From Syntrophomonadaceae bacterium (GTDB lineage: Bacteria > Bacillota > Syntrophomonadia > Syntrophomonadales > Syntrophomonadaceae), in contig JAAYCK010000151.1 of NCBI GenBank assembly GCA_012729835.1, positions 1 through 42,715 of the forward strand: a DNA stretch of 42,715 nucleotides, read 5' to 3'. Under the pieces are notes generated by a model that saw only the letters and a program-made list of their open reading frames with translations, was not told where the DNA came from and did no database searches. Position numbers and translations under genes: made by a program. Positions 1 to 8,172 of this stretch are shown here, in pieces; within the stretch, counting starts at the first letter, position 1; the number at the start of each line of letters is the position of its first letter.

Positions 1-157
1 GGTGTGCACCCTCGGGGTGCAATTACAGTTGTCGTTTGCTTTTGCTAAGAAATGCGAAGCATTTCCACAGTAATTCATAATTCAAAATTAAAAATTCAAA
101 ATTTTGACTTGTGTCACATCATAAGTCAACTACGTAAGTTGAGTATTGATCTAATAA
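1..157. other. Intergenic region with small hairpins and AT-rich direct repeat
   Basis: No coding region is visible here. Positions 5-21 form a hairpin (arms TGCACCC and GGGTGCA). Positions 49-65 form a second one (GAAATGC, loop GAA, GCATTTC), which on the minus strand has a TTCG loop. Around 70-103 an AT-rich stretch repeats ATTCAAAATT twice. These may be terminator or repeat debris from the gene left of the window; nothing more specific can be supported. Confidence 0.4.
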
Positions 158-177
158 GGGCCAGCAATTGCTGACCC
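158..177 (-). terminator. Terminator-like hairpin of the RNA helicase gene
   Basis: On the minus strand, 10 nt after the helicase stop, GGGTCAGC and GCTGGCCC form an 8-bp stem (one G-T pair) around AATT, followed by TTATTAG. This fits a short intrinsic terminator. Confidence 0.6.
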
Positions 178-187
178 TCCGCGTTTC

Positions 188-1780
188 TTAATGCATCGGC
201 TTTTTCTTTTCTATACTGCGTGACCTGGTTTTTTTCTTTTTCTCTCCCAGCATACTGCTGGATGCGGCGTACACCTCGTCAATGTGGTCCATAGGCACCT
301 CTACATAGCTGCAGTTGCGTTGAATCTCTATATCACCTATCTGCCCAGGTCTCAGACTGGTATTGGCTACGATCATTTCGACCAGTCGACGCGGATTCAT
401 ACCATGGTTTCTACCCAGCGGTAGTTCCACATGTGCCCGCATCTCGTCCGGAATGTTCTCCTCCATCTCTATATGGAATTCCATGGTTTCCAATTCGACT
501 TCATCTTCAGCCAGCAACTTGAGGGCTGCTGCCAGGATCTTGCGGGCATCATCGCTACCCAATATATCCCGGGCCATGTTGTCATAAGGGCCCAGCGGAC
601 TGCGGGCAGTCTCTCTGAGCCTGCTTAGTAAGCGGTCCTTCTGTATCGATACCGAACTCTCGGCTTCCGGCAGACTGGCTGACTCGATCCGCTTGCCGAT
701 ATGCCGCTCTATATTACGCAATAGACGAGTCTGGTATGGTTCAACCAGACTTATCGCCACTCCGCCTCTCCCGGCACGACCGGTGCGGCCTACACGATGG
801 ATATATGAATCCATATCTTCGGGCAGATCAAAATTAAATACATGAGTTATATGTTCTATATCCAGTCCCCGGGCGGCCACATCGGTCGCCACCAGTATCC
901 TGGACCGCCCCTGGCGAAAACGCTGCATGGTATTGTCCCGTTCCCGCTGAGACATATCACCGTGCAGAGCATCAGCACTGTAGCCCCGCCGGTTAAGCAG
1001 TCTGGCCAGTTCATCCGCCCCTTTCTTGGTGCGGCAGAAAATCAAGCTGACCTTGGGCTGCTCCAAATCGAGTATACGACATAATCCCGCGATCTTCTGG
1101 CGTGACGGCACGATATAATAGCGCTGCTGCAGCAGGGCTATGGTTTTAATCTCAGGCTCGACCATGACCAGTTCGGGATTTATCATAAAACGCGAGGCTA
1201 ACCCTCTGATATCTTCGAGCAATGTAGCAGAAAAAAGAAAAGTCTGGCGCTCCGACGGGCATTGCTCCAGAACCTTTTCGATATCCGGAAGGAATCCCAT
1301 ATCCAGCATCTCATCCGCCTCATCCAACACCAGAAATTTCAGGCTGCTAAGATCTATAGTCCCTCTCCGCATATGGTCGAGCAGACGGCCTGGGGTACCG
1401 ATGATAATTTCCGGACCTTTTTTTAAGGCACGGAACTGTACTTCGATAGATTGTCCTCCATAAACGGCTAAAACGCTGATATCCAGAGCTCGGCCCAGGA
1501 AGCCTATTTCCTCGCAGACCTGCACCGCCAGTTCACGGGTAGGACACAGCACCAAAGCCTGTAAGCCCCTACCGCTGCTAACTCGGTTTAGAATAGGGAT
1601 ACCGAAGGCCGCTGTTTTTCCTGTACCAGTCTGGGCCTGCCCCATCACATCCCGACCGTTCATGGCTACAGGAATAGCCTTGGTCTGAATAGGCGTGGGG
1701 GCTACATAGCCCCGTTCATCGATCATTTTTAATACTTCGTCTTTAAGGCCCAGGTTCAAAAAGTCTTGCATAGTATTCAA
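188..1780 (-). CDS. deaD: DEAD-box ATP-dependent RNA helicase (DeaD/CshA type)
   Basis: Cytoplasmic RNA-unwinding ATPase of 530 aa. The RecA-like core is complete: Q motif near 24-32, motif I AQTGTGKT at 49-56, PTREL at 80-84, TPGR at 129-132, DEAD at 153-156, SAT at 184-186 and HRVGRTGRAGR at 328-338. Residues about 450-510 resemble the DbpA-type RNA-binding domain, and the last 20 residues are strongly basic, as in helicases acting on ribosomal or structured RNA. The start is uncertain. A TTG at 1778-1780 lies about 4 nt after a GAGAGGA ribosome binding site, and an ATG three codons later (1769-1771) lies about 13 nt after it. Members of this group act in ribosome assembly, cold adaptation and mRNA decay. 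The exact RNA target cannot be read from sequence. Confidence 0.95.
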   Translation of the reverse strand: MNTMQDFLNLGLKDEVLKMIDERGYVAPTPIQTKAIPVAMNGRDVMGQAQTGTGKTAAFGIPILNRVSSGRGLQALVLCPTRELAVQVCEEIGFLGRALDISVLAVYGGQSIEVQFRALKKGPEIIIGTPGRLLDHMRRGTIDLSSLKFLVLDEADEMLDMGFLPDIEKVLEQCPSERQTFLFSATLLEDIRGLASRFMINPELVMVEPEIKTIALLQQRYYIVPSRQKIAGLCRILDLEQPKVSLIFCRTKKGADELARLLNRRGYSADALHGDMSQRERDNTMQRFRQGRSRILVATDVAARGLDIEHITHVFNFDLPEDMDSYIHRVGRTGRAGRGGVAISLVEPYQTRLLRNIERHIGKRIESASLPEAESSVSIQKDRLLSRLRETARSPLGPYDNMARDILGSDDARKILAAALKLLAEDEVELETMEFHIEMEENIPDEMRAHVELPLGRNHGMNPRRLVEMIVANTSLRPGQIGDIEIQRNCSYVEVPMDHIDEVYAASSSMLGEKKKKTRSRSIEKKKPMH

Positions 1781-1933
1781 TAATTCCTCTCGTAGTTGGA
1801 TAATAGCTGATTTCTCTAGCCGTTTGCGTTCTTAATTATAGCACAACCACCCCCGCTGTGCATGGACAGTGGGCACCCGCAACGCATCAGCAAACCGGTA
1901 ATTACTGCAAATTAGCAGTTATAAATAATCAGC

Positions 1934-1962
1934 TTGGCCATATATATAGGATTGGATATAAT
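1934..1962 (+). promoter_or_regulatory. Sigma-A type promoter of the VanW gene
   Basis: TTGGCC, a 17-nt spacer and a consensus TATAAT at 1957-1962, followed at 1971-1978 by an AAAGGAG ribosome binding site. Because the promoter lies inside the longer open frame that opens at 1934, it supports the ATG at 1985 as the true start. Confidence 0.75.
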
Positions 1963-1984
1963 CAACTTGGAAAGGAGTATTTTC

Positions 1985-3025
1985 ATGCAACGCTCAAGAA
2001 TAATCCGATCTATCACCCATCGTTCATTAGGTATTTACCTGGCCATCCTTTGCCTAAGCATTCCCCTGATCTACCTTTCACCCATTCAGGCAACTGCCGC
2101 TCCAGGCCCCACAGACCCTTTGTACTCCCTCGCCGGGGAAGCTCTGGTGTTAAGTATTGATAGCCAGGATTGTTCGCTATCTTTCCTGGCTTATCGGGAT
2201 GACCAGGGACGTGCGCTGTTATCTTTATCTGACGCTCAAAGGCTTCTGGGTCTGAATGCCGTGCTGGATGCCGGACAGAATCTGCAGCTAGAGCGTGATG
2301 GGCACAGCCTGGTGTTAGCCCCCGATAGCTATGTAAAATTTGACTCATGGCCGGTCCTTAATGATTCCGCGGGCAGATCGCTGAGGCTGGATATTATCTA
2401 TCTGCCTCTAACCGCGATAGCCGATGAATGGGATTATCAATTAATAGAATCAAACGGCGCCATCAGTCTGACTAGCCCGGCTTATCTAGAAAGCCAGACC
2501 CCCAATAGTGAAGCATCGGTGCCGGGTTGGGGCAGTATCGCTTCCGTGCCTGCTATGTGCAGTATATGGCCTGATGAGGAGATTGTCGGTGGCTACTATA
2601 CCACTATTACCAACAGCTCAGCTAATCGTATCAATAACATCATACTTTCCTGTTCCAGCATCAATGGCTGCAAACTGGCGCCCGGAGAGGTTTTCTCCTT
2701 TAATGGCACAGTGGGGCAACGTACCACTGGGAAAGGCTACAAAACCGCGCCGGTATTCTCAGGGAACCAGATAGTTTCCGGGGTCGGCGGCGGCATCTGC
2801 CAAACCTCCACTACTCTGTACAATGCTGCCAATGATAGCGGCATGCAGGTTATAGAGCGCCATCACCACACTCTGCCGGTGCATTACATTGATGCGGGGA
2901 ATGATGCCACAGTATCCTGGGGGACGGCTGACTTAAAATTTCGTAACAACAAGACTTATACTGTAAAAATCATGGCCACAGTTCACCAGAACTATGTTAT
3001 CCTAGCTGTCACCCGGGCAGACTAA
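1985..3025 (+). CDS. Secreted VanW-family protein with copper-amine-oxidase-like N domain
   Basis: 346-aa exported protein. Residues 17-35 are hydrophobic and end in an ATAA site, a Sec signal peptide or anchor. Residues about 65-160 resemble the copper amine oxidase N-terminal (stalk-like) domain common in Firmicute envelope proteins. Residues about 200-330 form a VanW domain with its hallmark GGGICQTSTTLYNA motif. VanW was first noted in vanB-type glycopeptide resistance clusters, but most VanW proteins, including this one, sit outside such clusters; their biochemical role is unknown and probably concerns the cell wall. The start is chosen from the promoter and AAAGGAG site just upstream. 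A downstream palindrome may end the transcript. Confidence 0.9.
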   Translation: MQRSRIIRSITHRSLGIYLAILCLSIPLIYLSPIQATAAPGPTDPLYSLAGEALVLSIDSQDCSLSFLAYRDDQGRALLSLSDAQRLLGLNAVLDAGQNLQLERDGHSLVLAPDSYVKFDSWPVLNDSAGRSLRLDIIYLPLTAIADEWDYQLIESNGAISLTSPAYLESQTPNSEASVPGWGSIASVPAMCSIWPDEEIVGGYYTTITNSSANRINNIILSCSSINGCKLAPGEVFSFNGTVGQRTTGKGYKTAPVFSGNQIVSGVGGGICQTSTTLYNAANDSGMQVIERHHHTLPVHYIDAGNDATVSWGTADLKFRNNKTYTVKIMATVHQNYVILAVTRAD

Positions 3026-3067
3026 GAGAGATGAAATTATTAGACACAGCTAACACCAAAGGATTTG

Positions 3068-3096
3068 GTAGGGGCGGATTCGATATCCGCCCCTAC
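3068..3096. repeat. Dispersed palindrome, copy 1 (12-bp arms)
   Basis: Arms GTAGGGGCGGAT (3068-3079) and ATCCGCCCCTAC (3085-3096) around a 5-nt loop. The same palindrome with 14-bp arms recurs at 36396-36429. It sits 43 nt after the VanW stop, so it may also act as an RNA 3-prime-end hairpin. Confidence 0.8.
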
Positions 3097-3162
3097 ATTC
3101 ATAAACATTTCAATCACACCGCAACCCCTTCTATCTGGACTGGGTAGACGATCCCTAATACG

Positions 3163-3190
3163 TTTACCTGGTCGCCTTCCTGGGTATAAT
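3163..3190 (+). promoter_or_regulatory. Putative promoter of the GT4 glycosyltransferase
   Basis: TTTACC (3163-3168), 16-nt spacer, consensus TATAAT (3185-3190). It lies about 100 nt upstream of the next ATG. The -35 box matches 4 of 6 positions. Confidence 0.5.
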
Positions 3191-3289
3191 AACCTCGAGG
3201 TTTAGATTAGCAACCCGTCCTGTCATCCTTTTATGACGCGCTTCGCTGAAAACATGGCAGCTGATGATAAAGCTATACAGGAGTACTAG

Positions 3290-4309
3290 ATGAGAATTGC
3301 ATTATTGGCACCCATTGCCTGGCGTACCCCGCCCCGACACTATGGCCCCTGGGAGCAAGTAGTTTCCCTGTTGGCTGAAGGCCTGGTGGAACGAGGCATC
3401 GATGTCACCTTGTTCGCAACCGGCGATTCCCAGACCGGAGGCAAACTCGATTACATTTGCCCGCTGCCCTATGAAGAAAATAAAACTATCGATCCCAAGG
3501 TGTGGGAAGGTCTGCATATAGCCCATTGTATGGAAAGGGCCGACCAGTTCGACCTCATTCATAATCATTATGATTTCCTGCCGCTGTGTTTCAGCCGTCT
3601 GATCAGGACTCCCCTGCTCACGACCATTCATGGTTTTTCCTCGCGCAGGATCATGCCGGTCTATCGTGAATACGATGCCACTACTCACTATGTTTCTATT
3701 AGTAATGCCGACCGCAGCCCGGACCTGCATTATCAGGCTACCGTCTATCACGGCATAGATATCGATCAGTTTACCTTTAATCCGCAGGGTGGTGACTACC
3801 TGCTCTATTTCGGGCGGATCCATCCGGACAAGGGAACTGCGGAGGCTATAGAAATTGCCCGGCTGTGCGGAAAACGGCTGCTGATCGCCGGTATAATACA
3901 GGACAAGCCATATTTTAACGCTCGCATCGCTCCCCATATCGACAATAAAGATGTCATTTACCTGGGATCCCTGGGACCGGAACGCCGCAATGAAGTACTG
4001 GGCGGAGCTCTGGCTTTGCTGCATCCTATCCACTTTGATGAGCCTTTCGGCTTAAGCGTGATCGAGGCCATGGCCTGCGGGACACCAGTCATCGCCTTCA
4101 ACCGTGGCTCCATGCCGGAGGTTATCCACCACGGTATTAGCGGATTTCTGGTGAAAAATATCGGGGAAGCCTGTCCGGCAATAGGTATGCTCTCCACGCT
4201 GAAGCGAAAGGATTGCCGGAATTGGGTTAAGGACCGCTTTTCTCAGAAGCGGATGGTGGAAGACTATATTAAAGTCTATGAGGATATATTGGAGAACATC
4301 CCCGATTAG
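3290..4309 (+). CDS. Glycosyltransferase family 4 (GT-B fold)
   Basis: 339-aa cytosolic or membrane-peripheral retaining glycosyltransferase. The C-terminal Rossmann half has the GT4 signatures: FGRIHPDKG at 174-182 (donor-phosphate-binding R176 and K181) and an EX7E motif with E251 and E259 in EPFGLSVIEA. An N-terminal HNHYDF segment (91-96) and TTIHG (111-115) match the acceptor-side half. CAGGAG lies 9 nt before the ATG. It is a single-gene unit; its stop overlaps the stop of the convergent DegV gene by 4 bp (TTAG). The sugar donor and acceptor cannot be told; no polysaccharide or glycolipid operon surrounds it. Confidence 0.92.
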   Translation: MRIALLAPIAWRTPPRHYGPWEQVVSLLAEGLVERGIDVTLFATGDSQTGGKLDYICPLPYEENKTIDPKVWEGLHIAHCMERADQFDLIHNHYDFLPLCFSRLIRTPLLTTIHGFSSRRIMPVYREYDATTHYVSISNADRSPDLHYQATVYHGIDIDQFTFNPQGGDYLLYFGRIHPDKGTAEAIEIARLCGKRLLIAGIIQDKPYFNARIAPHIDNKDVIYLGSLGPERRNEVLGGALALLHPIHFDEPFGLSVIEAMACGTPVIAFNRGSMPEVIHHGISGFLVKNIGEACPAIGMLSTLKRKDCRNWVKDRFSQKRMVEDYIKVYEDILENIPD

Positions 4310-5151
4310 GTCAGGAAGAAGACTGAATAGGTCCCGGCTCCCACATGGGAACCAATGACCGCTCCCACTTCAGACACTACGAAATCACGGCAGCCAAACT
4401 CCTCTTCAATCAGACGCTTGATCTCCAGCGCCCCCTCCAGATCATAAGAGTAACTGATGCCTATAGTCTGATTGCGTAGATCTGAGCCCCTTTCGGCCAT
4501 TAATTCCAAGAGGCGTTTTTTGGCTTTTTTCAAGCCATGCACCTTTTCCAGCGGTACAATCTTGCCATCTACAAAATGACATATCATTTTGATGTTGAGC
4601 AGGTTGCCGATGGCAGCAGCGGTTGCGCTAACCCGCCCTCCCCGCTTTAACATCTCGAAACTACCGACAATAAAGATATGTTGCATGCGACTCATATTAT
4701 CGGTGATTTCAGCTATAACCTCGTCCTTGCTCATTCCTGCCGCTATGGCTTTGGCCGCCCTGATCACCGTTAACCCGTAACCTACCGAAGCACTCAGAGA
4801 ATCGATAACGGTTATCCTCCCGGAATCAATACTATCTCGAGCAATGCAGGCGGACTGATAGGTGCCGCTCAAACCAGACGAAAAGGCTATGTATATGATA
4901 TCATCGTCACTTTCGGCTATTACCCGCCTAAATTCTTCTTCGAATTCGGCCACATTGGCCTGGGAGGTTATAGGTAGGACTCCAGGCCTGGCTATCATCC
5001 GGTAGAATTCTGGCGGCTCAATATCCAGGCGATCCCGGTACGTCTGTTCATTGATAGTAGTGGTCAGGCAGAATATCCCGACCCCCATCTCTTTGAGAAA
5101 TGATCTGTCTAAGTCACAGGCGCTGTCAGCATACAGTCTTATCGCGGCCAT
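4306..5151 (-). CDS. DegV family fatty-acid-binding protein
   Basis: 281 aa, the usual full length for the family. It begins with the characteristic YADSACDL strand-loop, followed by TSQANVAEF (about 92-100) and a SSGLSGTYQSA segment (about 119-129), which line the lipid pocket in DegV structures. Family members bind a single fatty acid and, in Firmicutes, some act as FakB, presenting fatty acid to the kinase FakA. No fakA-like gene is visible here, so a FakB role is only possible. GGGGGA lies about 8 nt upstream of the ATG. The end overlaps the convergent glycosyltransferase stop. Confidence 0.93.
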   Translation of the reverse strand: MAAIRLYADSACDLDRSFLKEMGVGIFCLTTTINEQTYRDRLDIEPPEFYRMIARPGVLPITSQANVAEFEEEFRRVIAESDDDIIYIAFSSGLSGTYQSACIARDSIDSGRITVIDSLSASVGYGLTVIRAAKAIAAGMSKDEVIAEITDNMSRMQHIFIVGSFEMLKRGGRVSATAAAIGNLLNIKMICHFVDGKIVPLEKVHGLKKAKKRLLELMAERGSDLRNQTIGISYSYDLEGALEIKRLIEEEFGCRDFVVSEVGAVIGSHVGAGTYSVFFLT

Positions 5152-5457
5152 CTTGAGTCCCCCTTAATTAATCATATAACTATTCCAAAGTCCTTCTGGC
5201 GGAGAGTCATCTGCATAATCAAAAAGGTATAATGCATTTTACGCTTTTCAGAAAAAATAAACAACTTGGTTATTTGCTGGAATGTATCACTATTCAGCTG
5301 CTATTTGCCGGCCAGCACATATTTTTCAACTCAACACCGTGCTAAGCGTTTCTAATACTATATATCTATGTTTAAACATCGGATTAGAGAAGAAATGATT
5401 TATCAATTCTTCCCTGTTATAATTAGAAACGTTATCACGGTTAAGAGGTAAATCATT
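5152..5457. promoter_or_regulatory. Divergent intergenic region with inverted repeat over an extended -10
   Basis: About 306 bp between degV (-) and the MFS gene (+) with no gene. A perfect 10-bp inverted repeat, CGTTTCTAAT at 5347-5356 and ATTAGAAACG at 5422-5431, is separated by 65 bp. The right arm overlaps an extended -10 (TGTTATAAT, TATAAT at 5418-5423) for the MFS gene. The arrangement suggests a looping or paired operator. The regulator is unknown. Confidence 0.45.
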
Positions 5458-6642
5458 ATGGATAGAAAGAATTTGTTAACACCGGTTTTTTTCCTGGCCG
5501 GTGCCAGTTTATTTATGGGCCTGTACAGCGGGCTCTATGACCCGTCATTCAATAATTATCTCTCACAGGTCCATCAACTGGGTGAGGTGGCACGGGGCGG
5601 GTTGGAGTTCCCCCGCGAATTGCCGGGGTTTCTGGTGGTTTTCCTCTTTACCGCTCTTCTTTTCCTGCGGGACAGCCGCATCGCCTTTGTAGCTGCGCTG
5701 ATGGTAGGAATATCTCTGTGGGGACAGGGATTCCTATCGCCCGATATGCGGGCAGTAGTGTTCTGGATGCTCTTATGGAGTGCGGGCGCTCATCTATCCA
5801 TGCTGCTGCGTTCCTCGCTGGGCCTGCGCCTGGCGGAAAAAGGCGGCGAAGGTCGCCTGCTGGGCCGCATGGGTGCTTATGAATCAACCGGAGCTCTGCT
5901 GGGAATGCTGGTGGTATTCTACGGGGTATCACGCTTCAATATCAGCTTCGGCACAATTTTCGCTATCTCCGGCACCTGCGCCCTGATCGCAGCGGTGGCT
6001 TTTCTTATGATCCGTCCGAAACCGGTTAAACGCCCACCGCGCTACTTGGTCTTCAAGAAGAAATATTCGCTGTACTATTTGCTCAGTATCCTGTTTGGAG
6101 CGCGTAAACAGGTTTTTTTAACCTTTGCCCCCTGGGTGCTCATCAAAATATTTCAGAGTGATGTGCGGGTGTTTGCCATCTTAGGCCTTATCGGAACTGT
6201 CCTTAGTCTGGTAATCAGGCCGCTGATCGGGCGGGCTATCGACAATTTCGGTGAAAGAAGTGTCATCATGGCAGAATCACTCATCCTGGTGATCATCTGT
6301 GCTCTCTATGCTTTGGGCCGGCACTGGTTCGTCCCGGCCATCGCCGTATATGTTATAATGGCTTGCTATATCATCGATCAATTGCTGATGGCGGTGACCA
6401 TCGCCCGAGCTACCTATCTTAACCGCATCGCCGATTCCATTGATGATATCGCCCCCACTCTATCCATGGGACTCACGCTGGATCATGCAGTTTCGATGAC
6501 AGTCCCGATCGGAGGCGGCTTGTTATGGGCGGCCTATGGTTACGAGTGGGTATTCCTGGCGGCGGCTATCATTGCGCTGGTCAACCTGGTGGCTGCTTTC
6601 TTTATCTCCCAGCGAGAAGATCTCGAATTAACCGCTGATTGA
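5458..6642 (+). CDS. Major facilitator superfamily transporter
   Basis: 394-aa polytopic inner-membrane protein with about 10-12 hydrophobic segments in two halves joined by a basic loop near 183-203 (IRPKPVKRPPR...FKKKYS). The loop after the second or third helix carries arginines (RDSR), and a long amphipathic RLAEKGGEGRLLGRMG segment sits near 125-140. It has the length and layout of a 12-TM MFS permease, but no substrate-specific motif was recognised. RBS AAGAGGT precedes the ATG. It is a single-gene unit, possibly controlled by the inverted repeat described upstream. The substrate (drug, sugar or metabolite) is unknown. Confidence 0.85.
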   Translation: MDRKNLLTPVFFLAGASLFMGLYSGLYDPSFNNYLSQVHQLGEVARGGLEFPRELPGFLVVFLFTALLFLRDSRIAFVAALMVGISLWGQGFLSPDMRAVVFWMLLWSAGAHLSMLLRSSLGLRLAEKGGEGRLLGRMGAYESTGALLGMLVVFYGVSRFNISFGTIFAISGTCALIAAVAFLMIRPKPVKRPPRYLVFKKKYSLYYLLSILFGARKQVFLTFAPWVLIKIFQSDVRVFAILGLIGTVLSLVIRPLIGRAIDNFGERSVIMAESLILVIICALYALGRHWFVPAIAVYVIMACYIIDQLLMAVTIARATYLNRIADSIDDIAPTLSMGLTLDHAVSMTVPIGGGLLWAAYGYEWVFLAAAIIALVNLVAAFFISQREDLELTAD

Positions 6643-6728
6643 CGGGGGTTGCCACAGATTAACACAGATAAAAATGTTATAAATAAACTTTTCTTTCGCA
6701 GTTGATACTTTACGCGATACAGCTAAAT

Positions 6729-6801
6729 TGTCATTGTAACGAAGCAATTTAACCCCGATTCTTTATTAGGGGAAGATTGCTTCGTTGCACTCGCAATGAC
6801 A
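6729..6801. repeat. Dispersed GTCATTGCGA-type palindromic repeat, copy 1
   Basis: An imperfect inverted repeat between convergent genes. The left arm begins TGTCATTG, then ACGAAGCAAT and CCCC; the right arm is GGGG, ATTGCTTCGT, CGCAATGACA. The core GGGGAAGATTGC...TCGCAATGAC is shared with the repeats at 36199 and 42499. It could fold as a bidirectional terminator for the MFS and BaiN-like genes. Confidence 0.75.
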
Positions 6802-6807
6802 TACAAA

Positions 6808-8052
6808 TCACTCTTCCTGAGCGGCGTATTTACCTGCTACATATCCGGTGGAAAAGGCTGCCTGCAAATTGTATCCCCCGGTATAGCCATCTACGTCTAT
6901 TACCTCGCCGGCAAAGAATAGCCCCTTTACCAGACGCGATTCCATGGTCTTGGGATTTATCTCGCGGGTAGCAATACCTCCGGCAGTCACAATGGCTTCA
7001 GCGATAGGGCGGGTTCCATTCACCGTAAGGGTAAGGTTTTTAAGAAGTGTGACCAGTCCCAGACGCTCGGCACGGGTTATCTGATGGCATTCTTTCTCGG
7101 GATCTATTCCGCTGAGGCCGATGATGACCGGAATCATCTTCTGGGGCAGCAAGTCGTTCAAGGCATTTTTAAACATTTTGCGAGAGTATTTCTCGATATC
7201 GTTCAAAAGACGAGAATCCAGCTTGTCTTCGGTTAGCGCCGGTTTTAGGTCTATTTTTACTATTACGGTTTTACCATTCTGCTGAAGCTCTTTGCCGATA
7301 TCATGGCTCATGGAAAGGATGATCGGGCCGGATAAGCCAAAATGGGTAAAGAGCATCTCGCCGAAGTCTTCGTTAATTCTTTTCCCTTTTTCCGTATATG
7401 AACTAGCCTTCACGTTCTTCAGACTCAGTCCTTGCAGCTCGCCTACCCATGATTCGCTGACGGTCAACGGTACCAATCCCGGCCGGGGTTCGATTATAGT
7501 ATGACCAGCCTGGGCTGCCCAGGTATAGCCGTCGCCAGTTGAGCCTGTTCCAGGATAGGACAGGCCGCCGGTGCATATGATGATCGCTTCGGCGGGCAGA
7601 TCCCCCTGGTCGCTTACCAGTCCGGTGACGATCCCCTCAACGATTTTAACCCTCTTAACGGTGGTACCGGTCAGCAGCTTAACCCCCAGGCGCCTGGCCC
7701 TTTTGCTTAATATATCGACTACTTGTTTAGCATCGTCGCATAGCGGGAAGACCCGGTTGCCTCGTTCCACCTTGGTTTCCAGGCCCTCTTGATTAAATAG
7801 ATCAATCAGATCGAAATTGGAAAGTTCATTGAAGACACTGTATAGAAATCGGCCGTTGCCCGGATAACCTTTTATCAGCTGATCCTGGTCCACGGCTGCG
7901 GTAATATTGCAGCGGCCTTTACCGGTAATAGCTAGTTTGCGCCCAGGCCGATCCATCTTTTCCAGCAGGGTCACTGTGGCGCCCTCTTGTGCGGCGGTGG
8001 CAGCCGCCATCATGCCGGCCGGACCAGCACCGATTATCGCTACTCTCTTCAT
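6808..8052 (-). CDS. BaiN/HI0933-like FAD-dependent oxidoreductase (YhiN family)
   Basis: 414-aa flavoprotein. A Rossmann FAD-binding motif, IIGAGPAG, lies within the first 15 residues, followed by GRKLAITGKGRCN, the family signature after the first beta-alpha-beta unit. Near the C-terminus TAGGIATREINP and the GEVIDVDGYTGGYNLQAA segment complete FAD binding. Relatives include BaiN, implicated in bile-acid dehydroxylation, and many proteins of unknown substrate, so the reaction here is not assigned. The ATG at 8052 is preferred over an in-frame TTG at 8058 because AAGGGG lies 7 nt before the ATG. It is separated from the next gene by about 120 bp, with no clear shared operon. Confidence 0.93.
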   Translation of the reverse strand: MKRVAIIGAGPAGMMAAATAAQEGATVTLLEKMDRPGRKLAITGKGRCNITAAVDQDQLIKGYPGNGRFLYSVFNELSNFDLIDLFNQEGLETKVERGNRVFPLCDDAKQVVDILSKRARRLGVKLLTGTTVKRVKIVEGIVTGLVSDQGDLPAEAIIICTGGLSYPGTGSTGDGYTWAAQAGHTIIEPRPGLVPLTVSESWVGELQGLSLKNVKASSYTEKGKRINEDFGEMLFTHFGLSGPIILSMSHDIGKELQQNGKTVIVKIDLKPALTEDKLDSRLLNDIEKYSRKMFKNALNDLLPQKMIPVIIGLSGIDPEKECHQITRAERLGLVTLLKNLTLTVNGTRPIAEAIVTAGGIATREINPKTMESRLVKGLFFAGEVIDVDGYTGGYNLQAAFSTGYVAGKYAAQEE

Positions 8053-8172
8053 GGACAATCCCCTTATCTTCCTTCGTTGGGAGCTGAACCAATTGGGTTT
8101 ACTGATGTGGACTCCTTCAGAGTATATGATAGATCGATAGTCTGTTGGCTGTAAAGGTCAAAACTAAGGTCT

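Noticed and set aside
1985-3025. VanW gene as evidence of a vancomycin-resistance cluster
   Set aside because: No vanH/A/X/R/S-like genes are nearby; VanW domains are common outside such clusters.
3302-4033. Minus-strand 243-codon frame
   Set aside because: Shadow of the GT4 glycosyltransferase, which has full family motifs.
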